Source of the DNA: Rhinopomastus cyanomelas
Taxonomy: Eukaryota; Chordata; Aves; Bucerotiformes; Rhinopomastidae
DNA length: 64,000 bases
Assembly: GCA_013400115.1 (NCBI GenBank)
Contig: VXBP01002355.1
Coordinates: 1 to 64,000, forward strand
Direction: 5' to 3'
Both the position numbers and the translations under genes were made by a program. Numbering within the stretch: the stretch's first letter is position 1; the number at the start of each line of letters is the position of its first letter. Below, piece after piece: positions 1-12,073 of this stretch. The notes below the pieces were generated by a model, which was given only the letters and a program-made list of their open reading frames with translations, searched no databases and was not told where the DNA came from.

Positions 1-30
1 CTTCCAACCTTGATAATACTGTGATACTGT
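1..30 (+). repeat. CR1 LINE, extreme 3' tail fragment
   Basis: The first 30 bases match the last part of the CR1 copy that ends at 2914: a CTTCCAACCTT block followed by repeated ACTGTGAT units. The body of the element lies before the window. Confidence 0.75.
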
Positions 31-2523
31 AAAACATAGCAGGACAGTAGGTAGGGACTGCCAAGAGACTCCATTTTGTGCTCTTAAGTGTTTCTTCACT
101 GAACATTTCCTGAATTACTGTTTGTATCATAATGAAACCCAGAGGTTTCAGATATGTTTGGAGTGTGACTCTGGACGCAATAAAAACGTTGACATTCAAC
201 TGTAAAAGCATTTTGGTAGCAGAGCCGTTGTTAAGTGCTTCAGTTGAAGGCAGTACTTTAGCTGACATATGTTACTCCAGCCTCACACTGTATCACCAAA
301 ACATGTTACAGTGATTTCCATCTGTATTACAGACTATGCAAGCCGAGCCACAGTTTCACCAAAAGCTCACGTGTGAATACAAGAGCTCTGTCAGCAGAAA
401 TCTGGAAGTGAGACTGTCTGGAGAAAGGCATTTCCTTTCTTTCCCCTTGTATCCTGCCTCTACATGGGCCAGACAGATGGAAAGCAAGAAGGCAAGGGAT
501 CTTATTATCCCATTTAGCAGATAAGGCAGTGAGGCAGCCAGATTAAAGTACTTTGCTGTAATTTACACCAGAAGGATGTGCTTAGCCAAGAAATTAACCA
601 CAATTGCTTGGACATCTGCCTTAACCATAAAACCACCCTTCTCTCTTTGCCAGCTCAGAAATCAGAAGTGCCCATTCTCACTTCAGTGTCTAAGCCTGAG
701 AGGTAGGCCAGGAAATTAATATAGATCTTGTTTAAATGAAAACTAAGGAAGGAAAGACAAAGGGAGGGGAAAAAAAATGAGAGAAGCAAAGGGAGATGCA
801 GGGATGACTACAGGCATGTGTGGGAGAGGCTGAGAAATAAAAAACAGAGGTTAATTTTGGCAAATGAGCACATATTAAATGTAAGAATATTTAAGCAAGA
901 AATATCTGAAAATTAAGCCCAAAAACAGACAAAAAGGAAGTGAATGGGAATTCTTCATAGTTAAGTTTAACCTACTTCTAGAATCAGTCTTGTAGCATTC
1001 AGTTTTTAACATATATTTAAGTAACACGTGATGACTCATTAAACAAATGTTAAATAGTAGCTGTTCTGCATCTGCTAGACTTTGTGTTCCTTACTTAGAA
1101 GATTTCCATGAAAACATTATTTTTGTTCCTAAATTGATAGTACAGACTGTTCTTGCAGCAGTGATTTATAAAGAAAGAGAAAGGTAATGTAGATGGACGA
1201 ACAGACAGAAGCCAAGATGAGTATTTGCAGGAATTTTCTTTTTGTATTTGCCTAAGACCCATCACCAGCACTGTAATACCTTTTATGCCAGTAATAAAGA
1301 ATCTGATTTAAATTGATCTTTTAGAAGCTTATCAGCCTCAGGGCATAACCACCATCCATAATGTATGGATTTTTAAACATGCAGCCCTGAAAAATGCAAA
1401 AATGCTCTGCTCATTTCTTTGGTTAGAGTATCTATTCTCTGGTTCTTTACTGAATGCTGTTTAGCCATCTTTCGTCACCTCTTTGTAATGTAAGTACTTG
1501 AAAAAGAACTGTAGAAAATGTCTTCATGCATACAGCTGTATGCCCATTTGTTCCCAACTTCCCAAATGTCAGGAAAACAGAGTGTTGAAAAATCTTAGTT
1601 GTCAGTATTTCACCCCCAGCTGGAATAGTTCTACAAAGACAGCACAGATACAATAGGAGTTTACAGACAAATACACAAATCCTAGGATTTCTGTATAATC
1701 ATAATCTATGAAATCCTATGAGAACACCAAAAAAACTGTTCAATACAGAGGGGACACAAAGAAGTGCAGAAGTACGTCTTTTCCTTTCAGAAATGCAAAA
1801 GTGAGAACTGATTCAATGAAACAGACAGGTAGCGTATCTAGAACATCTACAAGGGTGGGAGGGATTTCAGTGTGAAAGTATTCCGTGGACACCATTATCC
1901 ACCACTGTAGTTTACATAAATAATGCAGCTTTTAACATAACTAACTGTATCTACACTAAGGCTTTACTTCCAAATCGAAATAAACTTCAAAGCATTGCTA
2001 ACAGTTTTCATGGTTTGGTAGTCTTACAGGCTTGCATGGCTTTAAGTGGTCATTAATTAGGTGAAGGACATTGTCCTCTCTTAAAGATTTCGGTCACTTT
2101 AATACACTGCAGCCATGGACAGTGTATACAGAATTAGTTAAACTTCCATTTGATCCAGAAGGGTTTCCTTTTCTGTGTTCCACTTCCCCTGTGTTCTAAA
2201 AACTGTGTAACCGTAATTCAAAGATTTAAAACACTTTTGAAGATCTTAACTTTGTATTTGTTGTTTTGAAAAACCCTGCAGAAGATTAGGATTCAGGTCT
2301 TTTAACTGTTGTGAGCTGGACAAGTGATTGTTTGTTTGAAATAGTTTGGACAATAATGTTCTAAGTAAACTTTCGACTGCCTGCAAAAGAAGTAGAGGAG
2401 TTCATTCGCTGAAATGGCCCCATTTATTACAGACATTTTCAGGGCACATCTTTCAGTATTCTCTAAACAGTTGACTACGCATCAAGAACAAACCAAACTC
2501 TGGGCCATGTTGAAAGTATACTT
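31..2523 (+). other. TENM3: TENM3 intron, unique sequence
   Basis: This is AT-rich unique sequence upstream of the first TENM3 exon in the window. The short open frames in it have no recognisable domain and no splice-site support. It is assigned to a TENM3 intron because the exon at 3116 starts mid-protein behind an acceptor site. Confidence 0.7.
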
Positions 2524-2914
2524 AGACCTGAGAGAGCTGGGTTTGTTTAGCCTGGAAAAGAGGAGGCTCAGGGGTGACCTTATCACTATCTATAACTATC
2601 TGAAAGGTGGTTGTAGTCAGGCAGGGGTCGGTCTTTTCTCCCTGGCCACTGGAGACAGGACAAGAGGTCATAGTCTTAAGCTCCATCAGGGGAGGTTTAG
2701 ACTTGACATTGGGAAAAGATTTTTCACTGAAAGAGCGATCCAGTTTTGGAATGGGCTACCCACTGAGGTGGTTGAGTTGCTGTCCCTGGAGGTGTTCAAG
2801 GTTGAGTGGCATGATCTAGATGTTAGATGTTAGGTTTACTTGGTTTATTTGGATTTAGGTTGACTGGATGATCTTTAAGGTCTTTTCCAACCTTATCATT
2901 ACTGTGATACTGTG
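2524..2914 (+). repeat. CR1 LINE, 5'-truncated, 3' end of ORF2 plus tail
   Basis: Translation gives the conserved end of CR1 ORF2 (LGLFSLEKRRLRGDL, then YNYLKGG, then RFFTERAIQFWNGLP). The copy ends in the tandem ACTGTGAT tail typical of its subfamily. It is the same subfamily as the copy at 31697-32814. It sits in the intron just before a TENM3 exon, in the same orientation as the gene. Confidence 0.92.
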
Positions 2915-3115
2915 ATGTCTCCATCTAATGAGGCTTCTAAAGTAGATGCTACTGTGATGCCTTACAGTTCCATCCAGAAGTTGCTAAGATAATTTATGCG
3001 CACAGCAAATCAATCACTGTAAATGGTATTTAAGGAATAGCTAGCTGTGTGGAAATAACAGTGGCTAGGGTTTGAACAGCATGATTTATTGTGCCATTTT
3101 GTTTGCTTTAAAAAG

Positions 3116-3412
3116 GTTAATGGCAGAAACCTCCTTTCAGTTGACTTCGATCGAACCACAAAGACAGAAAAGATCTACGATGACCACCGTAAATTTCTGC
3201 TGAGGATTGCCTACGACACATCAGGGCACCCCACCCTGTGGCTACCAAGCAGCAAGCTGATGGCTGTCAATGTTACGTATTCATCCACAGGTCAAATAGG
3301 CAGCATACAGCGAGGGACAACTAGTGAAAAAATAGAGTATGATGGACAGGGAAGGATAGTGTCTAGAGTGTTTGCTGACGGGAAAACTTGGAGTTACACG
3401 TATTTGGAAAAG
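3116..3412 (+). CDS. TENM3: Teneurin-3, internal coding exon (YD-repeat region)
   Basis: The exon is 297 bp (99 codons) and phase 0 at both ends. The acceptor AG is at 3114-3115 behind a T-rich tract, and the donor is AAAAG|GTAAAG at 3412/3413. The translation runs from VNGRNLLSVDFDRTTKTEKI to WSYTYLEK and is near-identical to vertebrate teneurin-3 as I know it. It lies in the extracellular YD-repeat shell, with YD-type strands such as KIYDDHRKF and IEYDGQGRIV. Teneurins are type II membrane proteins whose large extracellular part binds latrophilins and FLRTs across synapses. The open frame runs from 3089 to 3496 through intron on both sides, so the ATG at 3089 is not a start. Paralogue choice rests on wording of the protein and on the neighbouring DCTD gene. 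Confidence 0.95.
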
Positions 3413-4586
3413 GTAAAGACCACTCGGGTTTTAAAAAATGCTTGGAGAGTGCTCAAATTCTGCAGCATCTGCCTGCTGCATACAAAGCAAAAATAGGCAA
3501 TAGAAGCACATTTCATTTGTTCTAAGTATGAAGTGTGATTCCTAGGGGAATGTTTTATACAACAGATATGTAATCAAGCTGTACCTAATTGCTGGAATTG
3601 ATGTGTTTTTAAATTACTTAAGCCACTGACTAACAAGAAGCATCTGTATTTACTTTTTATCTTAACAGTTAAAATAAGGTGCAGGGACTAGATCTCTGCA
3701 GTGTAATTCAGCTGAAAATAATTTGTAAATTTTTCACTGTTTGTTTTTTTACTACCCAGAAAAGTTGTTTCTAAATACTTAAGCTGCCAGTTTGTATTTA
3801 CCGTAGCATAACAACAGGCAAAAGATTTGGAATCTTCATTATATATAACAATTGGCAAACTATAACTTTCCCCCTAGACATACCTGAGAGTCCTCCCCTG
3901 TGAGTTCTCATGTCTGGTCTGCAAAAAGAGAATCCACTTCCTTCTGGAGTTTCAGTACATTTCTATTGAAGATGTTACGGAACAAATACTGTTTACTAGT
4001 CTTTGCAGATGTAATTTAATCAAGACCTATGATGCATAATAGCCACACATCAGAAAACTGTCAGAGTAATTCCAGATAGCTCCTTTTGATAAACAAGTGT
4101 TTATGCTAGGACTTCTTACAAGCTCACAGAACAAGAACACGGCATTCAGGGATCCCAGGGTACTCAGATTCTTCAAAATTATCTCTAATTGTAGGGAAGA
4201 AATTGTGTCTCCCATATGTTGTGCTTGTGAGTTAATGGCTCTAAGACAGTTTTACTTCTTCCTGTATTAAACATTACTTAGCTGAATCCATTGACAATCT
4301 GCTGTTTAGCAGTGAGTGCTTGATATAAGAATGATACAGTCAAAACAAGTAGCAAATTATGAACGTGGAACTACTAATTACAGAACACTTTACAATTAAG
4401 CATCCAAGTAAATTGGGCAGGGAGAAGTTAACAACATGTAAGGTCAAGGATAACTCAATTAAAGAGGAGATAATTTTCTCAAGTGGGAATTTCACGTTTC
4501 TATAAAGAAAGTGTGTCTGTGGTTGGGAGTGAGGGGGTGGTACTCCACCATTTGTTGCATTGTAAAAATCTGCTCTTAATTTTCAG
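3413..4586 (+). other. TENM3: TENM3 intron
   Basis: This 1,174 bp intron starts with GTAAAG and ends with TTTTCAG. It holds AT-rich unique sequence with no repeat or RNA gene that I recognise. Confidence 0.9.
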
Positions 4587-6198
4587 TCAATGGTTCTTCT
4601 GCTCCATAGCCAACGGCAGTATATCTTCGAGTATGATTTGCTGGATCGGCTTTCTGCTGTCACCATGCCCAGCGTTGCTCGTCATACCATGCAGACTATC
4701 CGCTCCATTGGCTATTACCGAAATATATACAACCCCCCAGAAAGTAATGCTTCTGTCATAATGGACTACAATGAAGAAGGGCAGCTCCTTCAAACTGCTT
4801 TCCTGGGGACAAGTCGAAGAGTACTATTCAAGTACAGACGGCAGACCAAGCTCTCTGAAATTTTATATGATAGTACAAGAGTTAGTTTTACTTACGATGA
4901 GACAGCAGGAGTCCTGAAAACAGTAAACCTCCAAAGCGAGGGTTTTATCTGCACAATTAGATACAGGCAAATTGGCCCACTGATTGACAGACAGATTTTC
5001 CGCTTTAGTGAAGATGGAATGGTAAATGCCCGCTTTGACTACAGCTACGACAACAGCTTTAGAGTGACTAGCATGCAAGGCGTCATCAATGAAACCCCAC
5101 TGCCTATTGATCTCTACCAGTTTGATGATATCTCTGGCAAAGTTGAACAGTTTGGGAAATTTGGAGTGATATATTATGACATTAACCAGATCATTTCAAC
5201 AGCTGTAATGACCTACACCAAACACTTTGATGCACATGGCCGCATCAAGGAAATCCAGTATGAGATATTTCGGTCATTAATGTATTGGATTACAATTCAG
5301 TATGACAACATGGGACGTGTGACAAAAAGAGAAATTAAGATAGGGCCGTTTGCCAACACCACCAAGTATGCTTATGAATATGATGTAGATGGGCAGCTCC
5401 AGACAGTTTATCTGAATGAAAAAATAATGTGGCGATACAACTACGACCTCAATGGCAACCTCCACTTGCTCAACCCCAGCAGCAGTGCCCGTTTGACACC
5501 ACTTCGCTATGACCTGAGAGACAGAATAACTCGACTAGGTGACGTTCAATACCGATTAGATGAAGATGGATTTCTGCGTCAGAGGGGTACTGAAATCTTT
5601 GAATACAGTTCAAAGGGCCTTCTTACTCGAGTGTATAGCAAAGGCAGTGGGTGGACAGTGATTTACCGTTATGATGGACTTGGACGACGTGTTTCCAGTA
5701 AAACTAGCCTCGGACAGCATCTCCAGTTTTTCTATGCAGACCTTACTTACCCAACCAGGATAACTCATGTATATAACCACTCCAGTTCTGAAATTACATC
5801 TCTCTACTATGATCTGCAAGGACACCTTTTTGCCATGGAAATCAGCAGTGGAGATGAGTTTTACATTGCGTCGGACAATACTGGGACACCACTGGCTGTT
5901 TTCAGTAGTAATGGTCTCATGCTTAAACAAATCCAATACACTGCTTATGGAGAGATCTATTTCGACTCTAACCTTGACTTCCAGCTGGTAATAGGATTCC
6001 ACGGAGGCCTATATGACCCACTGACAAAGCTAGTCCACTTTGGAGAAAGAGATTATGACATATTAGCAGGCCGGTGGACAACACCTGATATAGAAATCTG
6101 GAAGAGAATTGGGAAGGAACCAGCCCCTTTTAATTTGTACATGTTTAGAAATAACAACCCAGCCAGTAAAATACATGACGTAAAGGATTACATCACAG
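4587..6198 (+). CDS. TENM3: Teneurin-3, long penultimate-region exon (YD shell and Rhs core)
   Basis: The exon is 1,612 bp, with acceptor TTTTCAG|TCA at 4586/4587 and donor ACAG|GTAAAA at 6198/6199. It enters in phase 0 and leaves in phase 1. It encodes 537 residues plus one base, from SMVLLLHSQRQYIFEYD to VHVKDYIT-type sequence. It contains many YD repeats (for example YDNMGRVTKRE, YDLNGNLHLL, YDGLGRRVSSK). Near the end is the Rhs-associated core signature YDPLTKLVHFGERDYDILAG, followed by RWTTPD (about 6010-6090). In known teneurin structures this region forms the beta-barrel shell that encloses the C-terminal toxin-like domain. No frameshift or stop is present, and divergence from mammalian TENM3 looks very low, as expected of this gene. 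The ATG at 4590 is internal; the protein continues from the exon at 3116. Confidence 0.97.
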
Positions 6199-8622
6199 GT
6201 AAAACTTTACTTAATTGGAAGACTGTCTCAGTTGTTCACTAATTTAACTTTCTGTGTTCTCGTAATCTGGAATCTCATTATCTGAGTTACCGGCTGTAGA
6301 CATTGTCTGGGGGAGGTTAGTAAAGAAGGTCTCAGTACTTGGTGTTTAGAACCAGATCAACAAAGTTATTCTAGCTTGTAGGTGTTGGACCTATAGATAG
6401 CCAATTCAGACTGGAATTCACAATTTGGTGAAGTACTTAAGTAAGTTCTTTTATGAGGAAGCGTTACACAGTTTGCAATGATAATAATTGCAGAAAACAC
6501 ACTTAGCAGGAACAGTGAATTAGGAAATGGATCATCTTGAAAATACCTCATACAGATTTAGACATATGTTTAGGTACCGGTGAAAGAGATTAAGAGCCAC
6601 AGGCCATTATTACCTTTCAGGTTTACATAAGGTTTACAACCTAAACCTTGTGTCCTACACAGTCTTTGAGGTCTGTTGCTTTAATATTAGGCTGTTGACA
6701 GAGCATCTCAGTATACAAAGGGGTTGTGTTTTCGAAGTACATTTTGGAGTACCAATGGAATACCTCTCTACCACTGACTGAGCTGTAACACAGGGTGCCT
6801 CATTAAGAGATCTGAAGGCATTGGAAGTGGGAAGAGAAGTCCTAGGCTCTTCTCCCATTAATGTGCTTCTGCGACACAGTGCTCTTATAATGATAAAATG
6901 TGACTGTTTGAGCAAGTACAAGAGTAAGAACTCCTCTGGACCATTCATGAGAATCTTCTGTGTGGATCAGAGTCAGGCTTCTCCATGGCTTTGGGCTACT
7001 AAGCAATAAAAAGTGCGTATTCATGGACCAAAACCCAGGGTCCTGTCTTTGCAACTGTCTTTGCAACCACCACTCTTGGAAGTGAGACTGTAGATTAGCA
7101 AGGGCCGAAGGGGTATTTCTTTGACCAGTTTAACTCATTGAAACCAGGGCAGAAAATGGTCACTGGAAGTTGAATATTTGGCTTGGTATTTGCCAGAGTT
7201 GGCTTTTTGCAAGTCTGCTAATGTAAATTCTTCAAGAAAGAGAAGTCAGTCAGGGGTAGCATAAGTCATGAGTACACAGCCAGGAGCCAGGAAGGAGGAG
7301 CAGGACATAGAAAAAGGAGTGTGACTATCTCTTTTAGCCACAGAAAAATGCTAATGAGCCACTTCTTGTATAGCTGAGTTCTTAGGGAACCTAACCTATA
7401 TACTTTTGTGGGTTTGGAGTTAATGATGTGTATGCAATGTTTTCCATTCTGCCTACAAAGAAAAATCTGACTGCACATCACCAGAGGTTTCTGAAAAATG
7501 CATGGCTTGGATATGTTGGAATGGTCATAGCTGAAGAGAAGTAAGCAATCCATAATATTTTACACAGACAATGCCAGGCTGCAGGCCACTTACTTAGCAG
7601 TAAGTGAGCACTGAGACAACTGCTCAGCAGAGCATCCTGGGAATCGAAGGGGTTTGCACTAATTTAGCAGCAGCTATTAACAGGGCTGCTAACGGGCTGC
7701 CTGGGAGCGAGGATAATAACAAACCTTTGAATCTGCCCTCTTTTAACAACATGTGCTACAGGGGATGCAGCTGCAGTCAGACTCTTTGTGACATTGAAAA
7801 TGATGCACTTAAGTGTAAAAAATGCCCTCAAAACAGAGTTTTTGTTCTTAACATCTTTGATGCATGGAATGCAGGCAACACACTGCTCGTGTAAGGTTAT
7901 TAACGCAATTAGCAGTTTGGCTGACTGGCAGTTTAGATGCAGAGCCTCTTGAGGGGTGTATTTTTTCATTTTTTTAACATTTGAGGGAAAAATCATTCCT
8001 CATTACACTTATTTCAAGTTTTCTTGAATGAAGACTGCTAGACTTGGTAAGGAGCTCTCAGCCACCCTCTGATAAGCTTAGTATTTGTGGAAGACGGGGT
8101 AGAAAACCAGAAACAAGGCAGAGCACCCATTCTTGCACAACAACTGTTAATTGAGTAATTGCTCTAATTCCGAATTTATTAATTTTTTAACGAACATAAC
8201 TTCTAATTTAGTATCCCATCTGTTTACCGATGCAACTGTAAGACATTTAATTAGCTTTTTAATTCATTGGTCCAACTTCATGTTGAAGTTGGGATATTTC
8301 TCTTGAATCAGCATTAAATACCAGCTAAATCATTTAAGAGGTAACTGCACAGGTGTTATTTCAGGGGTAGTCTGAAAACGCTACAACACACATCTAACAA
8401 AGGGATAGGAAGTTCAGAACTTCAGGTTTTCTGTATAGGCTTGCTGTTCGAGCTGCAGCAGAAATCTAAATCCATACATATCAAAACAAAGGTTGGCAGA
8501 TAATTTTCATATTACAGAAGGGAGTCAGCTGTGCCAAAAACTATTCCATGTAAAAAAGGTTTGATTGCAAAATCCAGAATAATTACAATATTTTATCTTT
8601 TGTTTTTATAATTCTCTTTCAG
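6199..8622 (+). other. TENM3: TENM3 intron
   Basis: This 2,424 bp intron runs from GTAAAA to TTTCAG. No transposon is recognised. The last kilobase contains an AT-rich, homeodomain-motif-dense block, listed separately. Confidence 0.9.
8145..8292. promoter_or_regulatory. AT-rich candidate intronic enhancer with homeodomain-type motifs
   Basis: Within about 150 bp there are at least seven TAATT/AATTA core motifs: TTAATTGAG, GTAATTGCTC, CTAATTCC, TTATTAATT, CTAATTTAG, TTTAATTAGC and TTAATTC. The block ends in a 9-bp perfect inverted repeat, CCAACTTCA (8272-8280) and TGAAGTTGG (8284-8292), with a 3-nt loop. Such clusters are common in conserved non-coding elements of neural genes. Conservation cannot be tested here, so this is a candidate only. 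Confidence 0.3.
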
Positions 8623-8753
8623 ATGTTAACAGCTGGCTGGTGACATTTGGCTTCCATCTGCACAATGCCATTCCTGGGTTCCCTGTTCCAAAATTTGATC
8701 TAACAGAACCTTCGTACGAACTTGTGAAGAGCCAGCAGTGGGAGGACATACCA
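8623..8753 (+). CDS. TENM3: Teneurin-3, short exon linking the Rhs core to the C-terminal domain
   Basis: This 131 bp exon has acceptor CTTTCAG|ATG at 8622/8623 and donor CCA|GTAAGA at 8753/8754. Joined to the last G of the preceding exon it gives 44 codons, starting DVNSWLVTFGFHLHNAIPGF and ending SQQWEDIP, and it leaves in phase 0. This matches the teneurin-3 segment between the YD shell and the C-terminal toxin-like domain. It has no in-frame ATG start of its own and is easily missed by open-frame searches. Confidence 0.96.
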
Positions 8754-11700
8754 GTAAGAAACTAAACTGAACAAATGGAACAAGACAGAATGTTCCCTTC
8801 TATTCAGATCTTATTAGGCATGGATAATCCTGACAGGGTTGCTTGCTAGGTTAAACCTGAACAGTGCTTTTGAAACCTCACATTTCTATGCACTTTCAGA
8901 AGAATTTACAGATGGTGCTTTTTCTTACAGATTTGCTAAGTTAGGTACCATTTTAAATAAGCTTTCGTTTGCTTTGAGCAATAATAAAAATGCAGAAAGA
9001 CAACAATGAACAAAAAGAGGTTTAAGACCCTTTTGAAAGTTTTGTAGCAGAAACTACAGAGATTAGATTTGGACTAACACTCTGCCTGAAGGCAGAAACT
9101 AGTAAAAAATAGACTGAAATAAACAGAAGAAGGAGTGATATAAATTATGCATGTCAGGCACCACTACAATTTTACTTCTCTTTAATATTAACCTTGGTTT
9201 CTAAGTAAAGGTAAAATATTGAAAATTAAATTACCTGAGGTAAAATCCATCCACAGTGCATAAAACCAAAACCCAATATGCTTATGTAGTTCTTTGGGAG
9301 GAAAAAAGGGAGCTTCAGTCCTGAAAGTCTCTGAGTTTTTAGTGATGGAAGAAATAAATCTGCAAACTAAAATCTAAATCTGCTATTTAAGAAAATTATA
9401 TTTACAAATCGAACTTACTCGAAGATCAAAGACCTATGCTCTCAAAAGTCCTGCAGTTCTCAGTTCTAAAGGAAGTGTTAAGACACAGTAAAACATAATC
9501 CCATTGTGAGCAGTCAAAATTAGATTTCTTTTTACAAGAACCATGATAGAGAACTTTATGAGATAAAAAGAGGATATATAATCTTGAAGAATCTTACACC
9601 TAATTTAGTCTCCAGAAAAATCATTAAAAGGGTGTCCCAGCAGAAGGGAGCATATGTAAGCTAATTTTGTATGCATGAAGTGACCTCTGTATATATTTAG
9701 GGGTTTCTTAATAGCCAGCTCCTGAGTAACATCATGACTAGTGTCTCCAGTGAGCAGTAGAAACAGTGAAGGAGGAGCACTACAAGTACTCCAGGCAGGG
9801 TGGTTGTATCAGGAGATAAACAGAGCTGTCATCAGGCATGGCTATAAAGAACTGTCAGAGGTTATTTATTTAGATCTCAAAGGTTAAAGAATGCAGTTAT
9901 GCACTAACAGCAGCAAAGGTACACCAAGGAAAAGAATCAGTCTGGTCAAGGTGATGAGAGCAGACAGCTCGTTGTCAGAAAGCTTCAAGAAAGGACTCAG
10001 CAACATCAGGAGTGCCAAGGGCATGTGACATGGCAGAGAGAAGGAGAGAAGTGGGAGGAAAACAAAGATTCAAAACTCTCTGGTAGAAAGAAACCATGGC
10101 ACCATTGAACAAGCAAATGCAATGGCCGCCACAAGTAAACACAAACCATTTGGTATTTTGAAACATTCTAGAGTGAGTGAGTTTCACTGAGTGCTGAGGT
10201 TTTGCTTCAGAGCTCTGAGGATCGTGTTAAAAATAAACGGTCATTATGAAGTTGCTACAGCTTCTCGCTGATGAGCTGCTGTCTAGAATATATTCTGTGC
10301 TCAATAGGTTTCATGGAGGACTTAAAACAGGTTAAATCCTTACTGGTTAGCAAGTGCAGACAAGAACCTGCCATGTCCAAAAAGACTTGTGAGGCCACAT
10401 CTATTCATAACAAGTTGGACTTGATGATCTATGAGGTCTCTTCCGACCTTGGTAATACTGTGATAATTCCATCAGGAGCTATCCCCTTCAGAAACCTGTC
10501 CCCATGGCAGAGCAAAGAAGCCTCTGCAAGCCTCTTGCCAGGCTTCTGTTAGCAGCGAGGCTGAATTAAGGTTGTAGGAGTCTGTTAATGATTCCTGTTA
10601 GGTCTTTGCATAGAAATGTGGGGAAATCAAGCAGCATTTTACCTCATTTGTCAGCAGTGAATCAAATGTGTTAAACAGTGTTTTATTGAGGGTGATGGGT
10701 TCAACTGGCAGATAAACTGGATCATCAACAGAAAGGAAGTACTCCTGTTAAAAGTGCAGCCAAAACTATTTAAATCATTCTCTTTGTTTCCTGCTGAGAC
10801 AACTGCTAGGGCAGCTGTCTGCCACCTATCTCCACCAATACTAGCTCTTTCACAGCTTGTAGATGTTAGGACTCAGGGTTACACAGATAAGATGTTCCTG
10901 TTCAACTCAACTGTATGCCAACCACAGCTGACTTGGTAATGTAAGCTACCCCACTGTGTAGCTGCACTAGCTAACCATTCCTACTAGCTGCTCCTGCTCT
11001 GGTCTGGCAAACCACAACAGCTGTGCTGGCAGGTCCTGTTCCCCAGCCATCCTCTTTCTTTGCTGAGAGTGCATCTGGCATACTGGGCTACATGTGGCAC
11101 TTACCAGTCGAAGTAATATTCTTTAACAGCTTCTACTGTCTCAGCTTCCCCACCTTGTGTTCTGCACCTCACAGTTGCACCTTTTATTTCACTCCAACAT
11201 CGAAGTCAGTAAAACATGAAACACTGAGCAAGAGTATTTTAGGTAAGGCCTGGGCGTTGGTTCTTTTATTTCACTGCCCCTCGTCTTTCCTAGCTGTCAC
11301 AAAGCTCTGTTGTGTTCAGGATTGCACCCATCTGAAGTATTTTGAGGGGAGAAGCTGCTCATCTCTTTGGGGCAGCATGCTGATACTTCTAAGTTGACTC
11401 AAGTGAACTGGCCACAGACTTTTCACACACCCCCTTTTACAAACTTCTGCAAGTTTTTGTGAGAAAGGGTGGCAGTCCCCACCACCTCACTGCTCTGTGC
11501 CCTTTGCTTCCTTCACTTTCACTGTAAATGCTACCATTACAGTTTGAGTCCCCTCCATCCCTTAGTAGCTTGAGGGGTTAGGAGAGCTTCCCCACAGTTT
11601 GGTCTCAGATTGCAGCTGCCTGAGACTCTTACCTCCTGACTCAGCATAAAGAAAGGCTTGTTCCTGTTCTAAAGTGCAGTTTCATAACCTGCAAAATCTC

Positions 11701-12073
11701 CTCAATTTGAATGGACTCATGGTAGACAGGACCACAGTTAAACAAGCTCAGAGGATGAGATGACAGTGCAGGAAGATAGCTTTTACCGGTATTAAATATG
11801 AAGGTGTGATCTGTGCAGCACTCTAGCTAAGTCAAATCTTACTTTTGCGCAGGTTGTCAGGGAGAAAAAGAGAGTAAGCAGTGAACATTATCAAACAAAG
11901 TAGTCTTGTAACTCAGCAGAACAAGCAGTATGTAGACTGACTTAACTCCTTGGCACTGTCATTTGTGGCATATCCTGTTGTCGTCCGTGGGCAGCACACC
12001 AAGAAAGCCTGGCTGTTTGGCATCTAGAGGGCTGCAGATGGCTGGTAAAACTTCTGTCTGTTCTTGTTTACAG
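8754..12073 (+). other. TENM3: Last TENM3 intron
   Basis: This 3,320 bp intron runs from GTAAGA to a TGTTTACAG acceptor. It is unique sequence apart from a short CR1 tail at 10412-10465. No other gene is seen. Confidence 0.9.
10412..10465 (+). repeat. CR1 LINE, 3' tail fragment
   Basis: The stretch reads as the CR1 3' end: a GTTGGACTTGATGATCTATG block, then GAGGTCTCTTCCGACCTTG and an ACTGTGATA tail. It is heavily 5'-truncated, in the same orientation as TENM3. Confidence 0.8.

Noticed and set aside
4590..6242. A separate 550-residue gene starting at the ATG at 4590
   Set aside because: The ATG lies one codon after a splice acceptor, the frame is phase-compatible with the previous exon, and the last 44 bases of the frame are intron.
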